Below, one piece after another: positions 11,285 to 23,188 of a stretch of 64,000 nt of DNA (the first letter of the stretch is position 1; every line of letters starts with the position of its first letter). The position numbers were made by a program, and so were the translations under genes. The DNA is from Cristatella mucedo (taxonomy: Eukaryota; Bryozoa; Phylactolaemata; Cristatellidae): positions 20,529,501 through 20,593,500 of the forward strand of contig WPIO01000001.1 of assembly GCA_009760855.2 (NCBI GenBank). The letters are read 5' to 3'. The notes under the pieces are model-generated. The model saw nothing but the letters and a program-made list of their open reading frames with translations. It made no database searches and was not told the origin of the DNA.

Positions 11285-13092
11285 CCCCTCGCTCTTTCTC
11301 CTATCCTCATCGCTCTCTCTCTCTCCCGAACTTATTCGTATTCTATATGCTTCAGTCGGTCAGATGTATGCACAATCAAACAGATTTTGTTACGGCAGTG
11401 ATTTTCAGGACGGTAAGCCGTACGTTTGCTTAGTTCAGCACACTTACTGTTGGTCCAGCTGGCGCATTAGTACATTGACAGGTCCTTTTTTACTCTACCC
11501 TTTACATGGCCTCTCCCCTCGCTGTCGAGCACGTTGCCGCCTACGGGTTCTTGGAGGGTTTCAGGTGGCTAACCATCTACAGACGGTCGCCGCGGGCCTT
11601 CGCATAGCGGTAAGGGCGGTGCTTTCGCTCTCAAGCCGGGAATTGGGAGTAATCCGAGCGAATCTTTATTGCCGCAGCAGGCGGAGCTGAAGGCACCGAG
11701 GCTCTCTGGCTGCAATATATGACTGCGACCAGCTGAGTCGGCAGATCCCAATCTTTAACCTATACATTTTCACTGCATTGCCAGCCGCAAATCCGGCAGC
11801 GATGCAGGCGATACGTTCACTAGATCGTCTGCATAGAAGATTGCCAACAGTAACAGTCTCGTTTACACGGCAGGCGAGCTATACTAGTCACATGCACTGG
11901 GAGCCGCAGACGTCGTAGCAGCAGACGACGTAAAACCCTGGCGTCACCGCGCGCACCGAAGTGCACCCAGAGCGCAGTCAGATGGCCAGTTCAATCCTCA
12001 CAGAAATATCGTACGGCTCGCTCAATTGCCGTACCGACTGCGAGCTACAGACTGTGGAAAAGGGTGCGCCCGTCTCACTAAGCACGCAACTCGGATCTGG
12101 GTCTAATAAACGAGCGGGTGCGCGAGTAAAGCCCGGCGGCACCTAGGGCAGGCCGATAGCAGAGCGGAAGGGTAAAAGCTGCGTAGAGCGCGTGGCTCGG
12201 CTGAGCCGATGTGAAGGTCGAGGTAGGCTGCGAGGTGATGCGCCGCGCCGCGCCGCTAAACTGCGCTGGACAAAAGCCCGCGCCGCACGCGCGCGCTAGC
12301 TATTGCGGTAGCACCGAAGCGCGGCAACGCGGCGAGCTAGCCGGCGGCTGCGACTGGCGAGCCGTGCAGCCAGTACTCACCTCCGTCAGCCCAGTGGCGG
12401 CGGTGGCGGCGGCAGCGAGAGCCGGAGCCGCGCAGGTGTACGCAGCCGCGGCGACCGAGCTGAGCGGGATCAGGACGAGCCTCATTCCTGGCCGAAGGAG
12501 ACGCGTGGAAAACGCTCCAGCCCTCGGCGTGGCTCAGCACGCGGCGGCTCGCGTGCGCGGGCGCCGAGAGGCGATTGGGACTTGCTCTATTGGATGCGGG
12601 GTTAATGGCTGAGAAATACGTTCACCCCTGACCTCGGAAAGGAAACGCGAGCTCGTCGTGGAGCTCGTCGGCAGAGGGCGCCGAGTTGCGCTGCACCCAG
12701 CTCATGGGCCGTCAGCGTCTGCGCTTCGGTAGTGGTTCGTACCCGCGACTAGTGGCAGCAGACCGAGTTTCTTTCTGCTTTTACTCTCGCTAGTACTAAG
12801 AGAAGCGCCACTCAGATATGGGGTCATTTCGTACCTCTCAGGGTTTTGTCGGGCTTCAGTTCTCTTACAGGCAGTCGCTCACAACTGCCCAGACACAGCT
12901 CTGGGAAGGTTAGCGGGCCGATCGTCCCCGTGCCAAACATTAATTGCACAGAACTTGTCACAGATGCGACGCTCAGACTAGCCGTATAATGACCGACTGA
13001 CGCAGCAGCGAGCCAGAGAGCCGGTTCCTGCCCAACGCACCCATTACTGAATACTTGCTTAGCGGCATGCTCGAGACTCGAGCCATATGGTA

Positions 13093-13240
13093 ATTAGTGT
13101 TATAATTCATTTGTATAGCGCCCCAAGAGAACTTAATCTGTATTCAGGCACTTCACATATGCCTCAGGGCTCGAGCCCACGACCTCAGCCAGGCCTTGGT
13201 CGGGGCGAGCACCTTAACCACTGGACCAAACCAGCTCGTC
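13093..13240 (-). mobile_element. SINE1, inside the first copy of the GC-rich duplication
   Basis: Complete minus-strand SINE1 with A and B boxes and shared 3' body. The second copy of the duplicated block (near 22370) lacks it, so the insertion postdates the duplication. Confidence 0.82.
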
Positions 13241-13734
13241 CGTGAAGCACTTCCTACTGACAAACAGTTATCAGTACCAAAACGAATCTTAAGTAAAACT
13301 AAAAAGCTGGAGGCGTTCGCGGGCGGCTGGTAGAGAGACTGCGTTTGATTGGTTGCTGGGCTCATGAGGTTGAACAATTTTGGAGCTACCGAATCTACTT
13401 GTCAGGATCCGGTTGTTTCGACTGTTAGTAATAACAGCAGCGTGCGATTCAGTTGAAAGATCCGCTAGAATCGCACGAAGAGCCATGGCGATACCGTCTC
13501 CAGACTCACGCACATATAATGTCTACAAGTGAGTTTTAGCGGCACCTGGACTCAAGTCTGAACCGCCGCAGACAAAGCCAGTTCGAGTTTGGGTGACAGA
13601 CATCGGTGACGCATCTGCGTGTAAGCTCGGTTAAGAACGCTGCAACAATACCTGCAAGCGTGGCGCGACTGTCAGACCATGTGAGCAATCCTAACACGTA
13701 TAACTCACAAAAATGTATCTCGGGAACGTAATGA

Positions 13735-16025
13735 CAATAATAATAATATATTCGCTATACCGCCATCGGAGAACTTAATCTCTTTCGAGGCAATTTAAGA
13801 ATTCTTCTAAGAAATCGTGGTCGAATGGTAGGTGGTAGCATGCTCAATGACATCAAGCATAACATGGTTAGATGTACAACGCCACAGGGTCAGCGAGCAA
13901 ATATGTTTTTTGGCAGCATGCGAAGTGTTGGCACACGTGAGCACACAAACAACGAATCACGAGGACCAACTAAATGCTGTGATAAAAAGATGAATTTTAG
14001 TTTCTTTTTAAATGTCGTCAAATCAGAGGATGTCGAGACGCCAATCGGAAGTGAGTTCCAGGCCTTGGGAGCATATGAACTACAGAAACGGCCTCCAAAG
14101 AACTTGAGGTAACAGGTGTAGCTAAACAATTAGATTCACAACAGCGAGTGGTACGATGCTTAGCATGGTGTAGGAATAGATCTGATAGGTAGGCTGGAGC
14201 TAGAGAATGAATGGACCTAAAAGTGAGTGACAGAACCTTAAAGTCGGTGCATTGCTTGACTGGAACCCAATGCAGGTCGGTGAGAAGTTGTGTGATGTGG
14301 CAACTGCCACGTTCACGATAGACAAGCCTGGCCGCAGAGCTGTGCACCGACTGAAAGCGACTGATTCCACAGGCCCGGTAGACCAGCTAGCAGTGAGTTA
14401 CAGATTTTGAGATGGGATGTCATGAATGCATGGGACCAATTTAGACGTAGTATTCCTGTCTAAGAAACCCCCAGATTTTAGCCGTGTAATGTGGTAGACT
14501 TGACTGTGAAGCTGCTGAGGTCTCTTAATGAATGGCCACATTTGAACAGGTCACCAAGATTTCGTGCAGATTAAACAGGAGATGTGCTGGCAGAGCCGAT
14601 TTTGAGCGTTAGGTGTTCAAATTTCTAAATCACACTTAGTTTGCATATAACTAGTAAGTTAGTTTTGCCGTCATTCAATTTAAAAAAAGTTTGCTGTCAT
14701 CCATGCACAACTATCATCAATACATGCAACAAAGTTGTGTAGGGAGTTCGATGTGCTCCAGGGCATGGAGGAATCAAAGCAAAGGTACAACTGAGTCTTA
14801 TCCGCATAGAAGTGAAAGCCCATGTTCTGCCTGTCAGTCGCATAGGAAAGAGGGAGAGTATAACCGTGAAAAGAACTGAACCTGGTACAGGGCCCTGAGG
14901 TACCCCATACGTCAGTGTTTTCTGGGATGGTCTTTGTCCGTTCACAGCAATACTCTCTGCTGCCCTGGCGAAATTAGATGCGATCGAGAAGGATTTGGTG
15001 ATCGATAGTATCAAAAGCTGCAGAAACATCGAGCAAAACAAGGAAGGAGATTCTACCTATGTCCGAATACCTAAAAGGTCGTCATACATCCGAAGCAATG
15101 CTGACTCTGTCTAGTCATTAGCTCTAAAATCATACTGGAATTTACTAGCTAGGTTTGAAGTTTTAATAAGTGAGTTCAGCCGGGCAATCACGACTCGTTC
15201 CAGTGTCTCTAATAGGAATTTTTTACAAGGGAGATTAGGTGGAAGTGGCTCGAGTTCTCTTGGTCTAGCTTTCATGAGTAGTGGCTTGACCACAGCCTTT
15301 TTTGAAAGGTGCTGGGACATGACCTGAGGCTAAGTACACACGTAGGTGTTAGTTATGAATGGCAGCAGCAGCAGACCTATGCATCGTAAAAACAGGACTG
15401 TAGGAACAGGGTCCCGAGGATTGTTTTTCATTGTGGATTGGGATATGAACTTCTGGATAAGGTCATTCGTAGCTTCCATGAATGTAGACAGTGAGGTGCT
15501 TTGCGAAATTGAGGGACTGGATTCCAGACGGGATGCTGCCACTTTAGGGATGGACTCCCTGATCTGTTCTATCGAGTCTACAAAAAAGCTACATAAGTGA
15601 TCGACTAGATCATCACGGGGATCAGTAGGTAAGGAGCTAACCAGGGAGTGGCTAAACAGACGGTTGATCGTGAACTTCAGCATTTTAGCATCATGCATGT
15701 GGGATTCAACAATGTTGTTGGACAAGGTGAGTTTGGCCTTTACTACAATTGATTGGTACGACCTACAGTAATCATCGTATGCCTGTCGATGGACAGTCAG
15801 TCCTGATAGCTAGCATGCTTTTTCACACTTTCGCTTGGTAGACTTAGCTAATGTAATGCTTATGGTAAACCATAGGCCGTCTGGACGAGGGCACCAACTG
15901 TGCCTAGTCAGATGTGCAAACTCGTCGAGCAGAGCAACATTCCATGGCCACTCAATGTCATACCCGCAAAGTATTAGACTTACCGTAAAAATTGATCGAC
16001 CCTCATTTGGCATCTCTATGTAAAT
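13735..16025 (-). mobile_element. LINE-B, long degenerate copy
   Basis: Read on the minus strand from 16025, this copy includes a stretch that may be the end of the endonuclease (DGLWFTISITLAKSTKRK), the linker (SNNIVESHMHDAKMLKF), reverse transcriptase remnants (VVKPLLMKARPRELEP around 15290; palm and VPQGPVPGSVLFT near 14900), and the C-terminal part (TQLLTDLHWVPVKQ). It ends with 3' UTR and stem-loop near 13740-13800. There are many stops and frameshifts. At about 2.3 kb it is the longest LINE-B in the window. Confidence 0.75.
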
Positions 16026-16859
16026 GGCCTAATTCATAGGCTATCACGTAATTATGATAAAGGGAAGGCAATCACTTCACCGTCCATAATCCACATACGG
16101 TTCAAGCTTAATGCACATTATTATTAAGTGTTTCGCATGTAAAAATACTGATCGGTGATAATTCACTACTAAACCTTTACTAGCATCCGGCTTTGGTCCA
16201 GCTTCTGAACTTTACCAGACGCGCGGAGCAACTCTAAAAGGAATCAATTTTAACGACTGAAACAAAGACGGTAATATGTAGCTCATGATTTTAACCAGGA
16301 GTGTACCTATGAGAGCTTGATTTTAGTGCACTGCTTTTTGAAGTGCAATACAGTATTATGAAAGTGCTATAAGGCAAAGTACTTGTGCAGTTCAAGCTAC
16401 GTTCTGTCGGATGATCGGACTAAACTATCCGGTCTGAGTCCCAGGCGCGACTTCCGTGGATGAAGTGACCCACCTTAATCATTTCGCCTGGAGAACATAA
16501 CATGATGAGGTCATTCTTCTTCAAACTCTGTTCATAGTGAAATGTCCTGCGAATAATGTAATGTACAAAGTCCAACGAGTAGCCAATGATGAATGCTGAA
16601 AATGGAGTGGGCTACAGAAATTGTTCTCGATCCCTAAACACACTTGTCTTACAAAGAAATGAATCTTAAGTCTAATCGAACATTCTCCTCTTGTCTTAAG
16701 GCAGGCTCGATAGTCCTTAACTGCATCATCCCTGAAAGTCTCACCACGGGCAGAAGGCTTGCGAGGGTACTTGACCGATATTTCAGGTTCTCAGCCGATT
16801 ACAAAGAGTTGCAGAAACTTGGCTCTCAGAATGCTACACAGTGCGAGCTTAGACTGTTG

Positions 16860-18360
16860 TCTCATCACCTGCCGTCTGTAGGTAGTGAAACTTCAAACCT
16901 TGCTAGTAAGTTCCAGTCTGACTTTAGAGTAATACCTCCATAGAGTCAACATTGCTTTGGGTGTACGACGACCTACTTAGGAATGCAGACATGGGTAGAG
17001 TATCTGATTTTTTGCTCGATCGTTCGATAGCATTTGATACTATCGGTCATCGAGTCCTTCTTGTGCATTTCTCATCTCGCCTGGCCATCACTGGCACTGC
17101 TCTGCAATGGTTCAGGTCCTATCTCAGTGGGAGACTCCATAATATTTTTGTGAATGGCAAAAATCATCCGAGGTCTTCTGAAATATGGGGTATATCAGGG
17201 CTCCTGCTTGGTCCGGTTTTTTCATGATCTATACTCTCCTTCTTGCCGTTGTGATTGCCAAGCAAAATCTAAGCTTTCACTTGTATGCAGGTGACAATTA
17301 GTTGTATCTTTGCTTTGATCCCTCCCAACCATCGAGAAAGTCAAATTCTCTCAGCTCCCTTGCAGTGGGTATTGATGACATCTGCACCTGGTTAGCAGCT
17401 TCTTTTCTTCAATGATAAAACGAACTTACTATTTATGGGAAAAACAAGTGTAATTCAGAAATTGGAAAGGCTAACACTAAAAGTCGGCTCTGATAGCATA
17501 TCTCCTGCTGAACCTGCACGAAATCCAGGTGTCATGTTCCAAAGTGACCTTTCGTTAGACGACCACATCAGCTCCACAATCAAGTCTGCCTACTTTCAGC
17601 TACATAACATTGCTAAAATTCGGGCTTGTTTAGGCAGGGATACTATATCTAAGTTGGTCCATGCAATTGTGACATCCCGTTTTGACTTCTGTAATCCACT
17701 GCTTTCTGGCCTACCGGGATGGGATCAGGCACTTACAGCTGGTACAATACTCTGCAGCTAGACTTGTCTGTCGTGAGCTTCGCAGTTCCCACATCGCGCC
17801 ACTTTTTTGGCGTCCTGCATTGGCTACCAGTCAAGCAACGGATTGACTTCAAGGTTTCGTCTCTCACTTTTTGGTCCCTCATTCATTGGCTCCAGCCTAC
17901 CTATCGGATCTGCTCACTTTCCAGGCTAAGCATCGTGCCACCCACTTTCGGAATCAAAGTGTTTACCTATACCTTGTACAAACCTCAAATACTTTTGAGA
18001 CCGCACATTTAGTTCGTATGCTCCCAAAGCCTAGAACTCACCCCGAATTCCGTCACGACATCCCCTGACTTGACCACATTAAAAAAAATTCAAACGCACC
18101 TATTTATAACAGCTTTTAGTGGGTCCCTGTGATTTTACCTTTGTATGCCTATACGTGCTGAACCGTTGCATGCTGCCACTGACCACACTTAGATGCTCAC
18201 CCTGTGCATGTCACTCCTAACCATTATTATTCATATTGCTTATCACGCATGATACTACTCACCATTCGATTGTGTTTCCTTTGCAGCTAATTTGAAGCGC
18301 CTAGAAAGAGATTAAGTTCTCTGATGGTGCTTTATCAAGTGTATTATTGTTATTATTGTA
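16860..18360 (+). mobile_element. LINE-B, RT-to-tail copy (inactive)
   Basis: The reverse transcriptase palm (DLLRNADMGRVSD, then IAFDTIGHRVLL), the segment TGTALQWFRSYLSGRLHN, motif C as YAGD (codons 17284-17295, first Asp replaced by Gly) followed by a stop, then the C-terminal region at 17435-18110, 3' UTR and ATT tail. Frames are broken in several places. Confidence 0.8.
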
Positions 18361-18499
18361 AGTCAAAGCAGCAACATTTAGTGCGGGTGCCAATTATGGA
18401 ATCTATATGAATATCAATACTTGTTGAGTGCTTGTTGAACTTTGCGTCGCTCTCTATTCAATAGGGCTCTTCAACATGAACTCATAGTAATTATCTCTC

Positions 18500-18640
18500 T
18501 ATAGCTAGCGCCGTTAGGATGGCTGGGCTTGCGGCCTCGGACAGTGAATTTAGAAGCCGCCGCAGATAACTTATAAAATCATTGTCTTAGTAACAGAGGC
18601 TAGAAACCATCCATTTTTCTAATTAAACAGCGTTTGGTTT
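18500..18640 (+). repeat. Dispersed repeat, copy 1
   Basis: GGCTGGGCTTGCGGCCTCGG and AGAAGCC, AAACCATCCAT, TTTGGTTTAAT are shared in order with 30325-30460. Family unknown. Confidence 0.5.
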
Positions 18641-18732
18641 AATGTTTAGATAGGCATTTAACTGATGCTTTCGCGAAATATGTAAACTGCATTTCAAAGC
18701 AATTTCTTTAACATATACAGTAAATATATGCA

Positions 18733-18823
<91 letters not shown>

Positions 18824-19565
18824 CTCGTTTTCGGAAATGGTAGGTGGATCGTTGTTGACGCTGTTCTTCGTGGGACTCGGTTTTTATTCATAGGTATTAC
18901 ATTAGTTAAGCCTGCAATAAGTGCGCCTTTACAACGTAAGTCATTGAGCCTTTCTCTTGTAACCTGGTTCTTTTTCACACCGAGGCACTCACATAGACGA
19001 TGTAACCATTATGCAAGCATAGCTGCAATAGGGTTGCATGGTGTTTTATAGACGTTCAACATGCATCTCCCTTGATAGACTGAATTGTGGTACTCCCAAG
19101 TTGATAAGTTATAGCCACCTTGCTGACCCTCTACCAGCGGTAGTGAATGCTGCTTACGGCTCAAATAAACAGCTACTGACCGAATGTAGCCAAAGTACGC
19201 ACTGGTGAGACGCTGGATTGCTAATTCATCATAATTCGTGCGATAGCTCTGGCGATTATTAGTGGCTTCTGAATTATAACCTATAGTATCCGAACGCGAC
19301 ACGAATTAACTAGTCGGTTGTGCTTCGGGCTTCGAAACTGATGGTTATTCTGTTGTCTTCGAAGTGAGCTGTACGATATGGCTTTTAAAATCGTGCCTCT
19401 CGGTTGAATCTCTCGTTAGTAGTGACTCGACTTGTAAAAAGAGGCAGCAACGGCGACTCGGTAGCCGTGCTGGAAAGGACCAGCTTCGCCGGCATTTATC
19501 GCCCGCCAGGCAAGGACTACTACCGTCGTCACGAGTGCTGCATTCGCAGAGCGTTGCTTCGGTGC
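18640..19565. other. Mostly unassigned sequence around a TA microsatellite
   Basis: A frame at 19404-19595 contains FAGIYRPPGKD, which faintly resembles the LINE endonuclease phrase ALYRPPG. The evidence is too little to call. Confidence 0.35.
18727..18823. repeat. (TA)n microsatellite
   Basis: TA repeats with a few TATG and TACA interruptions. Confidence 0.97.
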
Positions 19566-19569
19566 AGTA

Positions 19570-20035
19570 ATAATAATAATAACATATTTGTGTAGCGTCC
19601 TTAGAGAACTAAATCTCTCTAGGCACTTGGCAGATGCTTCATATAAAGCCTTACCAAATGTTGGGTGCTAGCAATTAGGGTTCCGCCCCCGATTGTTAAA
19701 CGAGTTGGCTGCACCGCCTGACGATCGGTGTGGTATGCGGTGAGCAGATGAGTCTTTAGACGAGTTCTAAGCGACGCTATGGTAATGCAGATGTTGACGG
19801 AAGCAGGAAGCGAGGTCCAAACTTCAGGTGCCTAAGCACAGAAGGCCATATCATCAAGCGATTTCCTACCAGTACGACGTGAGGTGAGGCGACTGGAAGT
19901 CCAGCTCCGAATAGTACGACAGCATACTGGAGGAGCTAGTAGGTCGGATAGGCAGGTCGGTGGTGCAAGCGAGTGAGGCGACCTGTTGGCCAGAGAGAGT
20001 ATCTCCTTGTAGGTAATGTACTCGCCCTTCTCCAC
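19570..20035 (-). mobile_element. LINE-C 3' region
   Basis: Begins with a TAATAATAATAA tail and a stem-loop related to that of LINE-B. The minus strand then encodes a LINE C-terminus (ILSLANRSPHSLAPPTCLSD, SRLTSRRTGRKSLDDMAFCA) distinct from LINE-A and LINE-B. Confidence 0.65.
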
Positions 20036-20711
20036 CAAAGCACTTCTGCCGCTATAACTCTAAGCGACCCCGCTCTATCCCGCATGTTTATATGCTATGC
20101 ATTTTGTGAGGCGAATACGAGGCCGAGGAATGACGCCGCAATAAATGACACCTTAAGAAACGCTCATGCAAAAAACGTCACGCCGACGAAGGCTTCAAAT
20201 GTGAATTTGGAACGCGTCTTCGCTCGAGCCTGCGTGATATAGCCACCTGATTTCCATGATCTAGTATCGGCCCTTATATATGCTATCTTATCAAGGGAGC
20301 CTGCAAAAAATCTAGATCAAAGGACGAGGTCGTCGACAGACATCGAATAACAGCCTCCAAAATGAAAGGCCAACATTAAAGGGCCGCACACTAACCAACG
20401 CATGAAGATCGCATCACAAGCCCCACAGCCGGTTCTGTATATCTGCAAAAGCTCAAACAGCTGTCACTCTGGACCTAAACTATGGGCAGATATTCGCCGC
20501 GGGATCAAAGCAAGTTGGTGAGTGGGTGGGGCTTCCGCTCTCCAGCCAGGGATTGGAGTAATCCAGAGTGCGAGTCTTTATTGCCGCAGCAAACAGGCGG
20601 AAAGTAGCCATTCCTCTCCAGCCATTACATAAGCGAGGACATTGAATCAACTGGGCTCATTCTTGTAACCCATATTTTGACTTCCTTTTCAACCGCAACA
20701 AACCGGAAGCA

Positions 20712-21003
20712 ATACTGAGGTCAAGGTGCTTGCCATTGACCACCAAGGCCGTGATGGCACACTGATAGGGCGGTTGGTTTTCACGACCTCGGTCTCAAGA
20801 TCGTGGGTTCGAATCCTGCGGTGAGCGATCCTGTATCGCCACTGCAAACGGTGGCGATAGCCGTAAAGGCTCCTCTGTCGCTATACAAAAGAGGCTGCTA
20901 AACCAGCGAGCATTTTCAAGTGCGCACGCTCGAGCGCCGCGGCATACGCGAAGCACCTGCTTAGAGATTCCGATCTCTTTGAGCGTTGTACGAATGAGTT
21001 ATA
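20712..21003 (+). mobile_element. SINE1 interrupted by SINE2
   Basis: A SINE1 head (GGTCAAGGTGCTTGCC) lies before 20740. Its B-box region and 3' body (CACCTGCTTAGAGATTCC, GTACGAATGAGTTATA) follow at about 20912-21003. A complete SINE2 sits between them. Confidence 0.6.
20741..20910 (+). mobile_element. SINE2, tRNA-derived
   Basis: Starts GGCCGTGATGGCACACTGA, has a perfect B box (GGTTCGAATCC) about 65 bases in, then a family-specific body (CGCCACTGCAAACGGTGGCG, GTCGCTATACAAAAGAGGCTG). Four copies occur in this window. Confidence 0.8.
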
Positions 21004-22069
21004 CTACATTGTGCGTTCATAAAATTATCTGCGGAAAATATTGCCAAAGTCGAGCGTTTCGTTTTTATTGCAAGCGAGCTCGAACAATCCTGGCTCTGCC
21101 GCGCGCACCGCAATGCACCCGGAGCGCATTCTCCACGACCACCTGTTCAACCCTAAGAGTGACATTTCGCTGCGTCTTGCTGCATTGCCACTGTGCCTTT
21201 CTTAAGCTGTTTGAGAGCGCAAATAACCAGCCCGTCTCGGTTACCGCACAGCCCGGGTCTGGTTCCAACAAGCGGACGGGTTTGCGATCAAAAGCCGGCG
21301 CGCCTGGAGCGAGCGAGTTGCAACGTTGCAGGGGGACGAGGAAGCCACCGACAGCGGGACGGACGGGCAATGCGGCTCGGCTGAGCCGAAGCGAAGGTCG
21401 GAGCAGCTCGCTCAGCTCGAGCCGCGCCAGCCGTGAAACTGCGCCGCACAAACGAGCACGCCGCAACGACCGATTAAGGAACGTCGCACCGCAGCGACGC
21501 GGCGAGCCAGGCGGCCGCGCCGGCTGCGACTGTCTAGCCGCGGCCGGCGCTGGGCTTTGCCCGACTAACGAGAGAGTCAGAGCTTCGCTTGTCTTCAGTC
21601 GAGCTCGGTGAACATCGCTTGGGGCGGGGTTTACGGTGCTGAGAAATCGATTCACCCCTGGCCTCAATGAGGAAAGGAGCCGACGCGGGAGCTCAGGGTC
21701 GGCAGGTGGGTGGGCTGGGGGGCGCCGAGCTGCGCCGCTCCCCGCTCGCTGGCCGTCCTAGTCTGCAAAGCTTCGATAGCGGTGCGGACCCCCACCCCCC
21801 GATAAGAGGCAGGTGATCGCGTTTCTTTCAGCTTCCTCTCGCGAGAAGTGAGAGATAGCAGCACCTCAAGTATTGGGCCATTTCGTAATTCCGTTCAGGA
21901 ATCTCGTTAAGATAATCTCTCACTGCTGTCTAGATATCGGAAGCTGTGGGAAGCGAAGCGGGTAGATGGTTCGCGTGATAAACAGTCACGGCGCTAAACT
22001 GTCACTGGACGGAGCTGCAGGCGGTCCAATGGTCAGAATATCCCCGCACTGACACCTATCGTTTCTAAA

Positions 22070-22280
22070 AAAAAAAATAATAATAATACACTTGATAAAG
22101 TGCCCTCAGAGAACTTAATCTCTTTCTAGGCGCTTTACATTTGCTGCAAAGGAAACGCGATGGAACGGTGAGTGGTATCGTGCTTGATAAGCAACATGAA
22201 TAACGTGGTTAGCGGTGACATGCACAGGGTCAGCATGCAAGTGTGGTTAGTGGCAGCATGCACGGTGTCAGTTTACAGGC
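22070..22280 (-). mobile_element. LINE-B 3' tail
   Basis: AATAATAATA tail, stem-loop (CAGAGAACTTAATCTCTTTC on the plus strand) and about 150 bases of 3' UTR; no coding part. Confidence 0.75.
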
Positions 22281-22444
22281 TCTGCGGTCTGAGGCAGCGA
22301 GGCGTCGGCGTCCTGCTTGCTACGCCTTCACTGACTACTCGCTCGACGGCGCGTGCTCGAGACTCGACTCATCTGATATCAACTGTCCTTGAAGCACTTC
22401 CTACAGATTACGAGCGTGCACCAGTCTCGTTTTCTTTCTCCTAA

Positions 22445-23003
22445 GAATAATGATAATAACAACACACCTGATAAAGAGCTCTCAGAGAAAGCAATCTCTT
22501 CACGAGACACTATACATTTGTTGCAATGGAAACACGACCGAATGGTGAGTGGTAGCATGTTCGATAAACAACAAGAATAACATGGTTAGGGTGGCGTGGA
22601 CAGGTCAGCATGCAAGTGTGGTTGTGGCTGCATGTAACAGTGTCAGCAAGCATTAGCACAGAAAATTTGAATCACAGAGACCCACTAAATGCTGTCATAA
22701 ATAGTGGCGTTTTTAATTTGCTTTTTAATTTGGTCAAGTCAGGGGATGTCGCGACGATGGTTGGGAGTGAGTTCTAGGCTTTGGGAGCCTATGAACTAAA
22801 TGACCGTCCCCAAAGGATTTGAGGTTTGCACCAGTTTAGGTAAACATTTATATTCCGAAAAGCGTGTGTTACTATGCTTAGCCTGGTGTGGGAGTAGATC
22901 TGATAGGTAGGCTGGCGCCAAATAATGATGAGACCTAAACGTGGGTGACACAACCTTGAAGTCGATCCGTTGCTGACTGGTAACCAGTGCAAGTCGGCGA
23001 GAA
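22445..23003 (-). mobile_element. LINE-B 3' fragment
   Basis: From a degenerate tail and stem-loop at 22445 to the C-terminal coding region, ending where SINE2 begins. Confidence 0.75.
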
Positions 23004-23011
23004 TAAATAAA

Positions 23012-23188
23012 TAAATCCTAGCTGATTAAACAGCCTCTTTTTGTATAGCGACAGAAGAGCCTTTACGGCTATCACCACCGCTTGCACTGGCGATAAAGAA
23101 TCGCCCACTGCAGGAATCGAACTCACGACCTCGGAACGGAGGTCGTGAAAGCAACCACCTTACCTAGTGTGCCATTATGGCTCACCAG
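23012..23188 (-). mobile_element. SINE2 between two overlapping LINE-B pieces
   Basis: Minus-strand SINE2 with an (ATTT)n tail at 23003-23015 and full B box. It is flanked by LINE-B sequence on both sides, and about 90 bases of LINE-B are represented twice, once on each side. Confidence 0.8.

Larger units (their letters stand above)
11100..13290. repeat. GC-rich segmental duplication, copy 1
   Basis: Shares many ordered blocks with 20010-22430: CAG...CGCCGCGGG near 11580, TCTTTATTGCCGCAGCA at about 11664, CGCGCGCACCG with TGCACCC(A/G)GAGCGCA near 11950, TCTGG(G/T)TC(T/C)AA(T/C)AA near 12095, GGCTCGGCTGAGCCGA at about 12195, a GCGACGGCGAGC-type GC tract, TTCACCCCTG near 12625, and GTGCTCGAGACTCGA-like sequence near 13070. 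CT microsatellite and SINE1 are unique to this copy. No conserved reading frame survives between the two copies, so it is probably non-coding, regulatory or a decayed element. Confidence 0.7.
20010..22430. repeat. GC-rich segmental duplication, copy 2
   Basis: Second copy, about 9 kb downstream in the same orientation. It carries the same ordered blocks (20490, 20572, 21095, 21240, 21375, 21650, 22345). Private insertions are the SINE1/SINE2 composite at 20712-21003 and a LINE-B tail at 22070-22280. A long open frame at 20979-21611 is rich in Arg/Ala/Gly and has no counterpart of equal length in copy 1, so it is likely a by-product of GC content. Confidence 0.7.

Noticed and set aside
11032..11401. 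Serine/leucine or arginine/glutamate repeat proteins over CT and GA tracts
   Set aside because: Pure translations of dinucleotide microsatellites; likewise for the CA, TA and GA tracts elsewhere in the window.
12211..12612. 133-codon plus-strand frame in the GC-rich duplication as a gene
   Set aside because: The second copy of the duplicated block does not keep this frame, and Ala/Arg-rich frames are expected in such GC-rich DNA.
20741..20815. True tRNA gene at the SINE2 heads
   Set aside because: The B box is perfect, but the acceptor stem does not close and the same head is fused to the same body in four copies, so it is a SINE.
20979..21667. 210-codon plus-strand and 200-codon minus-strand frames in copy 2 of the duplication
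   Set aside because: They overlap on opposite strands, copy 1 lacks equivalents, and the plus frame starts inside a SINE1 tail.
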